Positions 34,930-43,815 of a stretch of DNA of 64,000 bases are shown one piece after another. A program made the translations under genes and the position numbers. Under the pieces are notes generated by a model. The model did no database searches. It had not been told where the DNA came from and saw only the letters and a list, made by a program, of their open reading frames with translations. How positions within the stretch are numbered: position 1 is the first letter of the stretch; each line of letters starts with the position of its first letter. The stretch is from the NCBI GenBank assembly GCA_029266425.1, contig JAQSWY010000020.1, positions 19,221 to 83,220 on the forward strand, read 5' to 3'. Source of the DNA: Xanthobacteraceae bacterium. GTDB taxonomy: Bacteria; Pseudomonadota; Alphaproteobacteria; Rhizobiales; Xanthobacteraceae.

Positions 34930-35814
34930 TTATTTTTCATTTGGCTGCGCATATTTCATGCGTCCCGTTGCATGTCCGTGGAAGCCACCGATCTCGCAGC
35001 CCTGACCGGAAATGAATGACGATAACGCGCGTCCGGCATTACTTTCCGGCACCCCCAAGTCCGCCGCCACGCTCATATGATTTCCATCGGGGAGGGTCGA
35101 GGTCGCGACGCCGAGCCCCTGTGTTGTCAGGTAGCTGGCGAACGTCTCAGCCTGCTCGTGGAAAGGCGCTGTCTCCCGCTCGCCTACGAGCAGCGAGACC
35201 CGCACGGTCGGGTCGTGCCGCAGACGGAGCGGGCTGTAGCGCTCGACCTCGGCGTTGGTGATGGCAATCTCGTTCTGCAAGAAGGAGCTTTGCAGAGGCG
35301 CGAGATCATAGAGACCGCTCAACAGGAAGGCCGCATCGACGCCTGTGGGTGCCCCGCACTCCCCCATCAGCAGCGAGCACAAATGCGCGCCCGCGGAATG
35401 CCCGCTGACGGTGAGCCGGCAGGGATCGCCGCCATACTCGGCGATGTGCGTGCGAATCCAGCTCTTGGCGCGGCGAACCTGATTGACGATGACATCCATC
35501 CGTACCGCCGGCATAAGGGCGTAGTCGATGATCGCGGCAATGGCGCCTGCTCTCGTCACAGTCTCGGCGACGAAGGAGAAGTCGTTCTTGGAGAACATCC
35601 GCCAGTAACCGCCATGGACGAACATGTGGACGGCGCCGCTCGCCACGTCCGGCGCAGGGAAGAACAGGTCGAGCGTCTCCTCGGGCCAGGGACCGTAGGC
35701 CACGTCCGCCAGCATAGGCAGCCGCGCGCGCGTTGCCGCGCTGCGCTCTGCAAACGCGCGGACGTAGCCGTCGAAACCCGGAACATGGTCACGTGTGCGG
35801 AACGGATCGGCCAT
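34930..35814 (-). CDS. Alpha/beta hydrolase (arylformamidase/BD-FAE-like)
   Basis: A 294-residue alpha/beta hydrolase with the HGGYWRMF oxyanion motif near residue 65, nucleophile elbow LTVSGHSAGAHLCSLL and late histidine LPDGNHMSVA. The HGGYW and GHSAGAH pair is typical of kynurenine-formamidase-like and small esterase proteins. I chose ATG 35814, four bases after the aldehyde dehydrogenase stop; the longer frame upstream is antisense to that gene. In an operon with two dehydrogenases it may release an alcohol or acid from an ester. Confidence 0.8.
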   Translation of the reverse strand: MADPFRTRDHVPGFDGYVRAFAERSAATRARLPMLADVAYGPWPEETLDLFFPAPDVASGAVHMFVHGGYWRMFSKNDFSFVAETVTRAGAIAAIIDYALMPAVRMDVIVNQVRRAKSWIRTHIAEYGGDPCRLTVSGHSAGAHLCSLLMGECGAPTGVDAAFLLSGLYDLAPLQSSFLQNEIAITNAEVERYSPLRLRHDPTVRVSLLVGERETAPFHEQAETFASYLTTQGLGVATSTLPDGNHMSVAADLGVPESNAGRALSSFISGQGCEIGGFHGHATGRMKYAQPNEK

Positions 35815-35818
35815 GGCT

Positions 35819-37306
35819 TCACAAGCGGGTCGCGATGTACTTGGCCTCGAGGAATTCGAGCACGCCATGCGCGCCGCCTTCCCGGCCGAGGCCGCTCTGC
35901 TTGGTGCCACCGAACGGCGCCGCCGGATCGGAGACGAGCCCGCGATTGAGCCCAACCATCCCGGTATCGATCCGGCGCGACACCCTCAGCCCACGCGCCA
36001 GGTCCTGCGTGAACACATAGGCCGCAAGACCGTACTCGGTTGCGTTGGCGAAGGCGACGGCCTCGTCCTCCGTCTCGAAACGGGCCAGCGCGGCGACCGG
36101 ACCGAAGATCTCCTCGTGCGCCATTACGGCATCGTGCGGGACCTCGCTCAGCACTGTCGGCGGGTAGAAGAAGCCGGCGCCCTCGGGGCGCCGGCCGCCG
36201 CAGAGCAGCTTCGCCCCACGCGATACGGCGTCATCCACCAGCCGCTCGATCTTGCCGACCGCCGCCCGCGTGATCATCGGCCCGCACTCCGTCGAGGCAT
36301 CGGTGCCGGGGCCGACCTTGAGCGCCGACATCCGCGCCGTCAGCGCCTCGGCGAAGCGGTCATAAATGCCGGCCTGGACATAGATCCGATTGGCCGCCGT
36401 GCAGGCCTCGCCGGCATTACGCATCTTGGCCAGCATGACGCCTTCCAACGCCACGTCGAGATCGGCGTCGTCGAAGACGATGAGCGGAGCGTTGCCGCCG
36501 AGCTCCATCGAACAGCTCAGCACGCGTTTGGCTGCCTCGGCGAGCAGCACCCGGCCGATCTGGGTGGAGCCGGTGAAGGAAAGCTTGCGAACCCTCGGGT
36601 CAGCCAGCATCGCCGCCGTGACCGGGCCGGGTGCCGAGGTTGTCAGCACATTGACGACCCCGGGCGGCACGCCGGCTTCCTGATAGAGTGCAGCGAGCGC
36701 ATAGGCGGTGAGCGGCGTCTCGCTCGCCGGCTTGAGCACCACGGTGCAGCCGGCAGCGAGGGCTGGCGCGATCTTGCGAGTCGCCATCGCCGCCGGGAAG
36801 TTCCACGGCGTGATGAGGACGCAGATGCCGATCGGCTCGTAATCGACGACGATGTGGTTGGCGCCGGTGGGTGAGAGTGCAAAGTCGCCGCGTATGCGCA
36901 CGGCTTCCTCCGCGTTCCAGCGGAAGAAGTCGGCGGCATAGGCGACCTCGCCGCGCGCGTCGCGCAGCGCCTTGCCGTTCTCCAGCGCGATCAGGCGGGC
37001 GAGGTCTTCAGTGCGCGCCGTCATCAGCTCGAAGCAGCGGCGCAGGATCTCCGAGCGCCGCCGCGGAGGTGTCGAGCGCCAGGCCTCCGCCGCGCCGGCG
37101 GCCGCCTCGATGGCCGCCTGGGCATCTTCGACGGTGGCATCCGGCACTCTGGCGAGGACCGCCTCGGTCGAGGGATCGACCACGCAGATCGCTGCACGCC
37201 CCTCGGGCCACATCCATTGCCCGCCGATATAGAGCCCGCGCGCGCCGTCCGCCGGACCGATCGGCATGGCGGTGGAGATGACGGGTGAAATCGCGGCGAC
37301 GTTCAT
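35819..37306 (-). CDS. NAD(P)-dependent aldehyde dehydrogenase (succinate-semialdehyde DH-like)
   Basis: A 495-residue ALDH. LITPWNFPAAMATRKIAPAL, cofactor segment KLSFTGSTQIGRVLL, catalytic Glu in CSMELGGNAPLIVF and catalytic Cys in NAGEACTAANRIYV are all present. The GabD-like C-terminus FGGTKQSGLGREGG is present. The ATG at 37306 overlaps the alcohol dehydrogenase stop (ATGA). With that enzyme it could oxidise an alcohol to an acid in two steps. Confidence 0.9.
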   Translation of the reverse strand: MNVAAISPVISTAMPIGPADGARGLYIGGQWMWPEGRAAICVVDPSTEAVLARVPDATVEDAQAAIEAAAGAAEAWRSTPPRRRSEILRRCFELMTARTEDLARLIALENGKALRDARGEVAYAADFFRWNAEEAVRIRGDFALSPTGANHIVVDYEPIGICVLITPWNFPAAMATRKIAPALAAGCTVVLKPASETPLTAYALAALYQEAGVPPGVVNVLTTSAPGPVTAAMLADPRVRKLSFTGSTQIGRVLLAEAAKRVLSCSMELGGNAPLIVFDDADLDVALEGVMLAKMRNAGEACTAANRIYVQAGIYDRFAEALTARMSALKVGPGTDASTECGPMITRAAVGKIERLVDDAVSRGAKLLCGGRRPEGAGFFYPPTVLSEVPHDAVMAHEEIFGPVAALARFETEDEAVAFANATEYGLAAYVFTQDLARGLRVSRRIDTGMVGLNRGLVSDPAAPFGGTKQSGLGREGGAHGVLEFLEAKYIATRL

Positions 37307-38559
37307 GGGTGGGATCCTTTTTCCAGGACGAGATCGGATGCCGCAGCATCGAGATCGCCGCGATAGGCGGCGTCGAGCAAGCGGCGCATATCCGCCAGCC
37401 CGATCGGACGCGGATTGTTCTTGATAAGTCGGTCGATGGCGACCGCCTGCTCGGCGGTCCAGTCCAGCCGGTCGGCCGGCAGGCCGAGCGCTTTTAGCGT
37501 CGGCGGGATGCCGATGGCGCGCAGCAGGCGTGTCACCTCCTCGATGGCGGCGTCCGCCAGCGCCTCGCGCGAGGCGTTGGCGCCGGCGATCTCGAGCGCG
37601 GCGGCGATCTGCGCCATCTCGTCCAGCGCGTTCGCGCGATTGAAGCGCATCACATAGGGCAGGACGGTCGCGACGCCGAGGCCGTGCGGGGTATGGGTCA
37701 GCGCGCCGACGGGGTACTGGATGGCGTGCGCGGCCGCGGTGCCCGCAGTGCCGAAGGCGCAGCCCGCGGCCAGCGCCGCCATCATCACATCGGCCCTCGC
37801 ATTCTCGTCCGCCCCATCGCGCCAGGCGCGCTCGAGGCTCCGCCCGAGCAGCCTTATGGCGAGCAGGGCGAAATGGTCGGTCAGCGCGCTCTTGCCGATG
37901 AACACACGCTGCTGCGCAAGTTCCGCCGAAGGCGCGCGCCGTCCGGCGGTGAACGCCTCGATGGCGTGGGTGAGCGCGTCGGCGCCGGCGATGGCGGTGA
38001 GGGCGGGCGGGCAGGAGAGGGTGAGATCGGGGTCGCAGATGGCGGCGGCCGGAATGAGATAGGGGCTCGAAATCCCCACTTTCAGCGTGCGGTCCGGATC
38101 GGAAATGACCGCGACCGGCGTCGCCTCCGAGCCGGTTCCCGCGGTAGTGGGTACGGCAATGATGGGCAGCACCCGACCCGGAACCTTGAACTCGCCGTAG
38201 TAGTCGGCGAGCCGCCCACCATGAGTGAGCAGCAGCGCGGCGCATTTCGCCATGTCGAGGCAACTGCCGCCGCCTATGCCGATGACGAGGTCGGGCGCGA
38301 ATCCGCGGGCCTCCTCGGCACACTCGGCGGCGCTGTCGCGCGGGACGTCCGGCTGCACGCGGTCATGCACCATCATGGCGAGCCCGGTCCTGCGCAGGCC
38401 GTCGAGCATCTGCTCGAATTCCGGCGAGGCGGCGAGGCGCTCGTCCGTGCACACCAGAGCCCGCGAGCCGAGGCGCCTGGAGACAGCGGGCAGGGCAGCG
38501 CGCTGCCCCTTGCCGAAAAGGATTTCGGTCGGCAGCCGGATCGCTGAGAAGGATGTCAC
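37303..38559 (-). CDS. Iron-containing alcohol dehydrogenase
   Basis: A 418-residue group III alcohol dehydrogenase. The nucleotide-binding motif is GIGGGSCLDMAK, followed by PTTAGTGSEATPVAVI. Metal ligands are in DALTHAIEAF and THTPHGLGVATVLPYVM. I chose GTG 38559 (GGAAGAG upstream) over TTG 38577. It is the first gene of the three-gene minus-strand operon, divergent from the GntR regulator across two dyads. Confidence 0.88.
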   Translation of the reverse strand: MTSFSAIRLPTEILFGKGQRAALPAVSRRLGSRALVCTDERLAASPEFEQMLDGLRRTGLAMMVHDRVQPDVPRDSAAECAEEARGFAPDLVIGIGGGSCLDMAKCAALLLTHGGRLADYYGEFKVPGRVLPIIAVPTTAGTGSEATPVAVISDPDRTLKVGISSPYLIPAAAICDPDLTLSCPPALTAIAGADALTHAIEAFTAGRRAPSAELAQQRVFIGKSALTDHFALLAIRLLGRSLERAWRDGADENARADVMMAALAAGCAFGTAGTAAAHAIQYPVGALTHTPHGLGVATVLPYVMRFNRANALDEMAQIAAALEIAGANASREALADAAIEEVTRLLRAIGIPPTLKALGLPADRLDWTAEQAVAIDRLIKNNPRPIGLADMRRLLDAAYRGDLDAAASDLVLEKGSHP

Positions 38560-38580
38560 GGCGTCTCTTCCAATCAATTT

Positions 38581-38632
38581 AGCTGAGTGAAATCAGCTTG
38601 TTGAATTATCCTATACGAAATCATATAGGATA
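38581..38632. promoter_or_regulatory. Operators between the alcohol dehydrogenase and GntR genes
   Basis: A perfect 9-base dyad, TATCCTATA (38607-38615) and TATAGGATA (38624-38632) around cgaaatca, stands out as AT-rich in this GC-rich DNA. A second dyad, AGCTGA/TCAGCT (38581-38586/38593-38598), lies nearer the dehydrogenase. FCD-type GntR proteins bind such sites, so both divergent operons are probably controlled here. Confidence 0.6.
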
Positions 38633-38691
38633 TCATATTGAACGAGGCAGAGGATCGTGCTAGCTGTCGGGCCTTGTCAAGGGGCAAAACC

Positions 38692-39405
38692 GTGCGCACT
38701 CAGAAACGTCTCGCCGCCGCAAAATCCGAGGCCGATTTCAGCGAAGGCACTCAGGCGGTCCATCGCGCCGCCAGCCTCTCCGAGGAGGTCTACGAGGCGA
38801 TCTTCGCCCGGCTGATGGCGCTTAAGATCCCGCCCGGCGCCCGCATCACCGTCGACAATCTGGTGCGTGAGCTCAGCGTGTCGCAGACGCCGATCCGCGA
38901 GGCGCTCGGCCGGCTCGAAGGCGAGGGGCTGGTCGTAAAGACGCACCTTGTCGGCTACAGCGCCGCTCCCCAGATCACGCGCCGCCGCTTCAACGAGCTC
39001 TATCAGTTCCGCCTGCTGCTCGAGCCCGATGCGGCAGCGAGGGCGGCCGCCGCAATGACCGATGCGGCGCTTGCCGAATTGACCGAGGCAGCCGGGGTGA
39101 TGTCGCGCGCCGGTGGCTCGGACGAGCGCGCACGCTATTCCCGCTTCGCGCGCCAGGACGCGCTGTTCCACGACAGGATCCTCGAGATCGCGGGCAACGA
39201 ACTGATCCGCGAGATGCTGGCGCACCAGCATACGCACTTTCACATCTTCCGCTTGATGTTCCATTCGCGCGTCACCGAGGAGGCGCTGGACGAACACGAG
39301 ACGATCCTCGCGGCCTTCTCGACGCGCGACCCGGACGCGGCCGAACGGGCGATGCGCACGCATATCGAGCGCTCGCGCGACCGCCTGCTGCCGGCGTTCG
39401 ACTGA
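38692..39405 (+). CDS. GntR/FCD-family transcriptional regulator
   Basis: A 237-residue regulator. The winged helix (residues about 33-95) has IPPGARITVDNLVRELSVSQ and TPIREALGRLEGEGLV. The FCD ligand domain has ELYQFRLLLEPDAAARAAA and metal-ligand histidines in DALFHDRILEIAGN and EALDEHETILAA. I chose GTG 38692 (AAGGGG seven bases upstream) over a TTG 54 bases earlier. Its stop overlaps the ATPase start (TGATG), so it is part of the importer operon and probably controls both directions. Confidence 0.88.
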   Translation: MRTQKRLAAAKSEADFSEGTQAVHRAASLSEEVYEAIFARLMALKIPPGARITVDNLVRELSVSQTPIREALGRLEGEGLVVKTHLVGYSAAPQITRRRFNELYQFRLLLEPDAAARAAAAMTDAALAELTEAAGVMSRAGGSDERARYSRFARQDALFHDRILEIAGNELIREMLAHQHTHFHIFRLMFHSRVTEEALDEHETILAAFSTRDPDAAERAMRTHIERSRDRLLPAFD

Positions 39406-40970
39406 TGCAGGCCGCGCTCGCCTCCTCCTCTCGGCAGGACGCGTCGACGGCGCCGGTGCTGCGCGCCGAGCGGCTGTCCAAGCAATTCGGCGGCGTGACG
39501 GTGCTGTCCGACGTTTCGCTCAACATCCTGCCCGGCGAGATCCACGCGATCATCGGCGAGAACGGTGCGGGGAAGTCGACGCTGATGCGTCTGCTCTCCG
39601 GCTATTTGCAGCCGAGCGAGGGTGCGCTGTCCATGGACGGCGGGCATATCGCCTTTGACGACCCGGCGGCGGCGCAGGCGGCCGGCATTGCCCTGGTGCA
39701 TCAGGAAATCCTGCTCGCCGATGCCATGAGCGTTGCCGAGAACATCTTCATGGGCCGCGAGATCACCCACCATGGCATGCTCGACGAGCGTGCCATGCAC
39801 GCGGCTGCGGCAGCGCAGCTTGCCGAGATCGGCTGCAAGGTTTCGCCGCGCGCGCTCGTGCGCGACATCTCGTTGGCCAACCGGCAGCTCGTGCAGATCG
39901 CCAGGGCGCTGCTCGGCACCCATCGCCTCGTCATCTTCGACGAGCCGACCGCCGTGCTGACCCATGACGAGGTCGATCCCCTGCTCGACATCATAGTCCG
40001 CCTCAAGGAGCGCGGCGTCGCCGTGCTCTATATCAGCCATCGTCTCGACGAGGTGGAGCGCCTCGCCGACCGCGTCACCGTGCTGCGGGACGGGCGCATG
40101 ATCGGAACGTTCGACAAGGCAGGCCTTTCGCCCCATCGCATGGCGAGTCTCATGGTCGGGCGCGAATTCTCCAGTCTCTATCCGGAAAAGCTCGACCGGC
40201 CGCTGTCCGAGCTGGCGCTGGAAATCGAGGACGCGCGCGTGGCGGGCTTCGTCCACGGCGTCTCGCTCACTCTGCGCAAGGGCGAGATTCTCGGCCTCGC
40301 CGGTATGATCGGAGCCGGACGGACGGAGCTGTTCGAAGGGCTGCTGGGCCTGCGCCCGGCCAGCTTCGGCGCGGTGCGGCTGCACGGCAGGCCAGTTCAT
40401 TTCGCATCGCCCGCGCAGGCGGCGGCCGCCGGCTTGGGATATCTGACCGAGGATCGCAAGGGCAAGGGCCTGCTTCTGGAGGTGCGGCTCGCGCCCAATC
40501 TCACCCTCGCCGCGCTCGACAAAGTGCATCCGCTCGCCGGCCTCGACCTCGCCGGCGAGGCGCGCCTGCTCGACCAGGCCGTGCGCAGCTACGACATCCG
40601 CCTGCGCAGCCGCGATGCCACGGCGGGCCAGCTCTCCGGCGGCAACCAGCAGAAGCTGCTGCTCGCCAAGGTGATGCTTAACGATCCCACTGTCATCGTC
40701 ATCGACGAGCCGACGCGGGGCATCGACATCGCCAACAAGAGCCAGATCTACGCCTTCATCCAGTCGCTGGTGCGGGAGGGCAAATCCTGCATCGTCATCT
40801 CCTCGGAAATGCAGGAACTGATCGGCCTGTGCGATCGCATCCTCGTCATGCGCTCCGGCCGGATCAACGGGGAACTCACCGGCGACGCCATGTCGGAAAG
40901 CAATGTCGCGCTTTACGCCACCAGCAGCGTGGCGAGCGAAAAAACATCAGAGGAAAACGCACATGGCTGA
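39405..40970 (+). CDS. Sugar ABC transporter ATPase (RbsA/XylG type), importer 1
   Basis: A 521-residue ATPase with two ABC domains. The first is complete (IIGENGAGKSTLMRLLSGY, VIFDEPTAVLTHDE). The second has the altered Walker A region GLAGMIGAGRTELFEGLLG but an intact LSGGNQQKLLLAKVM and VIDEPTRGIDIANK, as is normal for RbsA/XylG proteins. It overlaps the regulator before it and the permease after it. The sugar or polyol carried is not evident. Confidence 0.9.
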   Translation: MQAALASSSRQDASTAPVLRAERLSKQFGGVTVLSDVSLNILPGEIHAIIGENGAGKSTLMRLLSGYLQPSEGALSMDGGHIAFDDPAAAQAAGIALVHQEILLADAMSVAENIFMGREITHHGMLDERAMHAAAAAQLAEIGCKVSPRALVRDISLANRQLVQIARALLGTHRLVIFDEPTAVLTHDEVDPLLDIIVRLKERGVAVLYISHRLDEVERLADRVTVLRDGRMIGTFDKAGLSPHRMASLMVGREFSSLYPEKLDRPLSELALEIEDARVAGFVHGVSLTLRKGEILGLAGMIGAGRTELFEGLLGLRPASFGAVRLHGRPVHFASPAQAAAAGLGYLTEDRKGKGLLLEVRLAPNLTLAALDKVHPLAGLDLAGEARLLDQAVRSYDIRLRSRDATAGQLSGGNQQKLLLAKVMLNDPTVIVIDEPTRGIDIANKSQIYAFIQSLVREGKSCIVISSEMQELIGLCDRILVMRSGRINGELTGDAMSESNVALYATSSVASEKTSEENAHG

Positions 40971-41952
40971 TGTCGCAGCCGCGCCGCCGCGCGCTCAACG
41001 GAACTGGTCTATCGGCTGGGGCGATGCCGGCCCGTTCCTGGCGCTCGCCGCGCTGGTGTTGATCGGCTTTCTCATCAATCCCGATTTCCTGTCGGCCAAC
41101 AACATCGCTAACGTCGTCACCCGCAGCGCCTTCATCGGCATCATCGCCATCGGCGCCACGTTCGTCATTTCCTCGGGCGGGCTCGACCTATCGGTCGGCT
41201 CCATGGCCGCCTTCATCACCGGCGTGATGATCCTGTTCATGAACTGGGTGACGCCGAGCGTCGGCACGGCAGCGATCCCGCTCGGCATGGCGGTGGCGCT
41301 GGCCACCGGCATCGTCTGCGGTCTTCTGAACGGGACCATCGTCACGGTCGGCCGCATCGAGCCCTTCATCGCCACGCTCGGTACGATGGGCATCTTCCGC
41401 GCGCTCATCACCTACATGACCGATGGCGGCACGGTGGCGATCGACCGCAGCCTGCGCGATGCCTACCGGCCGGTCTATTTCGGCGACGTGCTGGGCGTGC
41501 CGATCCCAATCCTCGTGTCGCTCGCAGCGGCGCTGGTGGCCGCCTATGTCCTCTACCGTACCCGCTACGGCCGCCGTTGCGTGGCGGTGGGCGCCAATGA
41601 GGACGTGGCGCGCTACTCCGGCATATCGGTCACCCGGGTGCGGACCATGGCGTTCGTGATCCAGGGCGCCTGCGTCGCGATCGCTGCCATCTGCTACGTC
41701 CCCCGGCTCGGGGCGGCCACGCCGACCACCGGCCTGCTCTGGGAGCTTCAGGTCATCACTGCCGTCGTCATTGGCGGCACTGCGCTTCGCGGCGGGCGGG
41801 GGCGGGTCTGGGGCACGGTGGCGGGCGCCGTGATCCTCGAGTTCATCGCCAATCTGATGGTGCTCTCCGATTTTGTCTCTGAATACCTCGTCGCCGCGGT
41901 TCAGGGCGTGATCATCATCATCGCAATGATGATCCAGAGGATGTCCAAGTAG
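40963..41952 (+). CDS. Sugar ABC transporter permease (RbsC type), importer 1
   Basis: A 329-residue permease with eight to ten helices. SSGGLDLSVGSMAAFITGVM and GRIEPFIATLGTMGIFRALI are RbsC hallmarks, as is the coupling loop AVGANEDVARYSGISV. GAGGA precedes ATG 40963, which lies inside the ATPase end. Confidence 0.9.
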   Translation: MADVAAAPPRAQRNWSIGWGDAGPFLALAALVLIGFLINPDFLSANNIANVVTRSAFIGIIAIGATFVISSGGLDLSVGSMAAFITGVMILFMNWVTPSVGTAAIPLGMAVALATGIVCGLLNGTIVTVGRIEPFIATLGTMGIFRALITYMTDGGTVAIDRSLRDAYRPVYFGDVLGVPIPILVSLAAALVAAYVLYRTRYGRRCVAVGANEDVARYSGISVTRVRTMAFVIQGACVAIAAICYVPRLGAATPTTGLLWELQVITAVVIGGTALRGGRGRVWGTVAGAVILEFIANLMVLSDFVSEYLVAAVQGVIIIIAMMIQRMSK

Positions 41953-41964
41953 AAACTAATGAAC

Positions 41965-41980
41965 CTTCGAGTAATCGAAG
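41965..41980 (+). other. GNRA-capped hairpin before the binding-protein gene
   Basis: CTTCGA-GTAA-TCGAAG: a perfect six-base stem closed by a GUAA loop (GNRA tetraloop), 12 bases after the permease stop and 74 before the binding-protein start. It is probably an mRNA processing or stability element. Confidence 0.5.
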
Positions 41981-42054
41981 ACTGAACCGGCGCGGGCGAG
42001 GCAGAGGCGGCGTACGGATAACAAAGTCTGCTCTACCAATTTAGGAGGAAACGC

Positions 42055-43005
42055 ATGCTCAGGAATGTTCTGATTGTCGCCGGGGTAACGGCTGCGCTCT
42101 TCAGTGCCAGCACGGCTTCGGCCGCCGAGAAGAAGACGATCGCGGTCTCGATCCCCGCAGCGGACCACGGCTGGACCGCCGGTGTCGTCTATCATGCCAA
42201 TGCCGCCGCCAAAGAGATCAACAAGGCCTTCCCGAATATCGAGGTCATCGTCAAGACCTCGCCCTCCGCGAGCGCGCAGGTGAGCGCGATCGAGGACATG
42301 TCGGCGACCCGCAAGCTGGATGCACTCGTGATCCTGCCGCACACTTCCGAGGAGTTGACGACGCCGGTAAAGGCCATCAAGGAGAAAGGCGCCTTCATCA
42401 CCGTCGTCGATCGAGGCCTCAACGATCCGAACATCCAGGATCTCTACGTCGCCGGCGACAACATCGCCGTCGGCTACAACACCGCGAAGTTCCTCGTCGA
42501 GAAGCTCGGCGGCAAGGGCAATCTCGTCGTGCTGCGCGGCATCCCCACGGTGATCGACGACGAGCGCATCAAGGGCTTCAAGGACGGCATTGCCGGCAGC
42601 GGGCTCAAGGTGCTCGATATCCAGTATGCGAACTGGAATAGCGACGAGGCTTTCAAGCTGATGCAGGACTATCTCGCCAAATATCCGCAGATCGATGCGG
42701 TCTGGGCGAACGACGACGACATGCTGCTGGGCGTGCTAGAGGCGATCAAGCAGTCCGGCCGCAAGGAGATCAAGTTCGCGCTTGGCGGCAACGGCATGAA
42801 GGAGATCATCGAGAAGGTGATGGCGGGCGATCCGGTGACCCCGGTCGAGACGCCCTATCCGCCCTCGATGATCAAGACCGCGATCTATCTGACCGCAGCC
42901 CATTTCGCCGGCCATGCGCCGGTGCGCGGTGCGCTCAAGCTCGATGCGCCACTGATCACCAAGGCGAATGCTGCGGAATATCACTTCCCGGATTCGCCGT
43001 TCTGA
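42055..43005 (+). CDS. Sugar ABC transporter substrate-binding protein (RbsB type), importer 1
   Basis: A 316-residue protein with a signal peptide (1-23, cut after ASTASA) and a periplasmic-binding-protein I fold: AVSIPAADHGWTAGVVYHAN, DALVILPHTSEELTTPV, and DAVWANDDDMLLGVLEA. The DHGWTAG segment recalls binding proteins for polyols or C4-C5 sugars. AGGAGG precedes the ATG. RNA hairpins flank the gene on both sides. Confidence 0.88.
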   Translation: MLRNVLIVAGVTAALFSASTASAAEKKTIAVSIPAADHGWTAGVVYHANAAAKEINKAFPNIEVIVKTSPSASAQVSAIEDMSATRKLDALVILPHTSEELTTPVKAIKEKGAFITVVDRGLNDPNIQDLYVAGDNIAVGYNTAKFLVEKLGGKGNLVVLRGIPTVIDDERIKGFKDGIAGSGLKVLDIQYANWNSDEAFKLMQDYLAKYPQIDAVWANDDDMLLGVLEAIKQSGRKEIKFALGGNGMKEIIEKVMAGDPVTPVETPYPPSMIKTAIYLTAAHFAGHAPVRGALKLDAPLITKANAAEYHFPDSPF

Positions 43006-43027
43006 TCGTCCGGGATCGACCGGACGA
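43006..43027 (+). terminator. Hairpin directly after the binding-protein stop
   Basis: TCGTCCGG-gatcga-CCGGACGA, a perfect eight-base stem starting right after the TGA (43003-43005). No T-run follows, so it is likely a partial terminator or 3' stabiliser before the DJ-1-like gene. Confidence 0.6.
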
Positions 43028-43068
43028 CGTTGCACACTCAGCTAGAGACAAAAACGGAGGCTACATCC

Positions 43069-43689
43069 ATGCCAGGCAAGAAGATCCTGATGCTGACCGG
43101 CGAATTCACGGAGGAATACGAGATCTTCGTCTTCCAGCAGGGAATGGAGGCCGTCGGCCATACGGTCCATGTGATCTGCCCGGACAAGAAGGCCGGTGAG
43201 AAGATCCAGACCTCGCTGCATGATTTCGAAGGGCATCAGACCTACATCGAGCGATACGGCCATCTTGCCGACATCAACAAGACCTTCTCTGAGGTGAAAC
43301 CGGAGGAGTACGACGCGGTGTATTGCGCCGGCGGGCGCGGGCCGGAATATATCCGCACCGACAAGCGCATCCAGGCGATGGTCCGTCACTTCCACGAGAC
43401 CGGCAAGCCGATCTTCACCATCTGCCACGGCGTACAGATTCTCATTGCAGTGGATGGTGTAGTGACTGGCAAGCGGGTCGGGGCGCTCGGCGCCTGCGAG
43501 CCTGAAGTGCGCCTCGCCGGCGGCATTTATGTCGACCTGTCGCCCACTGAAGCGCTGGTCGACGGCAACATGGTCTCCGCCAAGGGCTGGACGGCGCTCG
43601 CCGCCTTCATGCGAGAATGCCTGAAGGTGCTCGGCACCGAGATCCGCCACTCCGAAGCCACGCCCGCCGCGGCGACGCGAGCAGCGTGA
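43069..43689 (+). CDS. DJ-1/PfpI-family protein
   Basis: A 206-residue class I glutamine-amidotransferase-like protein. The nucleophile elbow is PIFTICHGVQIL (Cys near residue 123) and the conserved acid is in MLTGEFTEEYEIFVF. Family members include glyoxalase III/deglycases, isocyanide hydratase-like enzymes and proteases. GGAGG precedes the ATG. As the last gene of the importer 1 operon it may detoxify a reactive carbonyl intermediate; this is inference. Confidence 0.82.
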   Translation: MPGKKILMLTGEFTEEYEIFVFQQGMEAVGHTVHVICPDKKAGEKIQTSLHDFEGHQTYIERYGHLADINKTFSEVKPEEYDAVYCAGGRGPEYIRTDKRIQAMVRHFHETGKPIFTICHGVQILIAVDGVVTGKRVGALGACEPEVRLAGGIYVDLSPTEALVDGNMVSAKGWTALAAFMRECLKVLGTEIRHSEATPAAATRAA

Positions 43690-43697
43690 ACGGCCGA

Positions 43698-43727
43698 TTG
43701 CGGGTCGCCGTTTCCGGCGGCCCGCAA
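43698..43727. terminator. Bidirectional stem-loop between DJ-1-like gene and uxaA
   Basis: TTGCGGGTCGCC (43698-43709) pairs with GGCGGCCCGCAA (43716-43727), twelve pairs with one T-G wobble, around loop GTTTCC. It starts eight bases after the DJ-1-like stop. No T-run on either side. Confidence 0.6.
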
Positions 43728-43815
43728 CAGGTCGGGGCGACGGTGAGGCGACTCACATTGTTGTGGCTCTGTAGGATGCGTATTGCGTTTAGATTCGCGC
43801 CTCCGTGACGAACCG

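Noticed and set aside
35819..38323. Minus-strand frame that would add about 340 residues to the N-terminus of the aldehyde dehydrogenase
   Set aside because: The extension overlaps the alcohol dehydrogenase gene in another frame and is low-complexity Arg-rich; the normal ALDH length starts at 37306.
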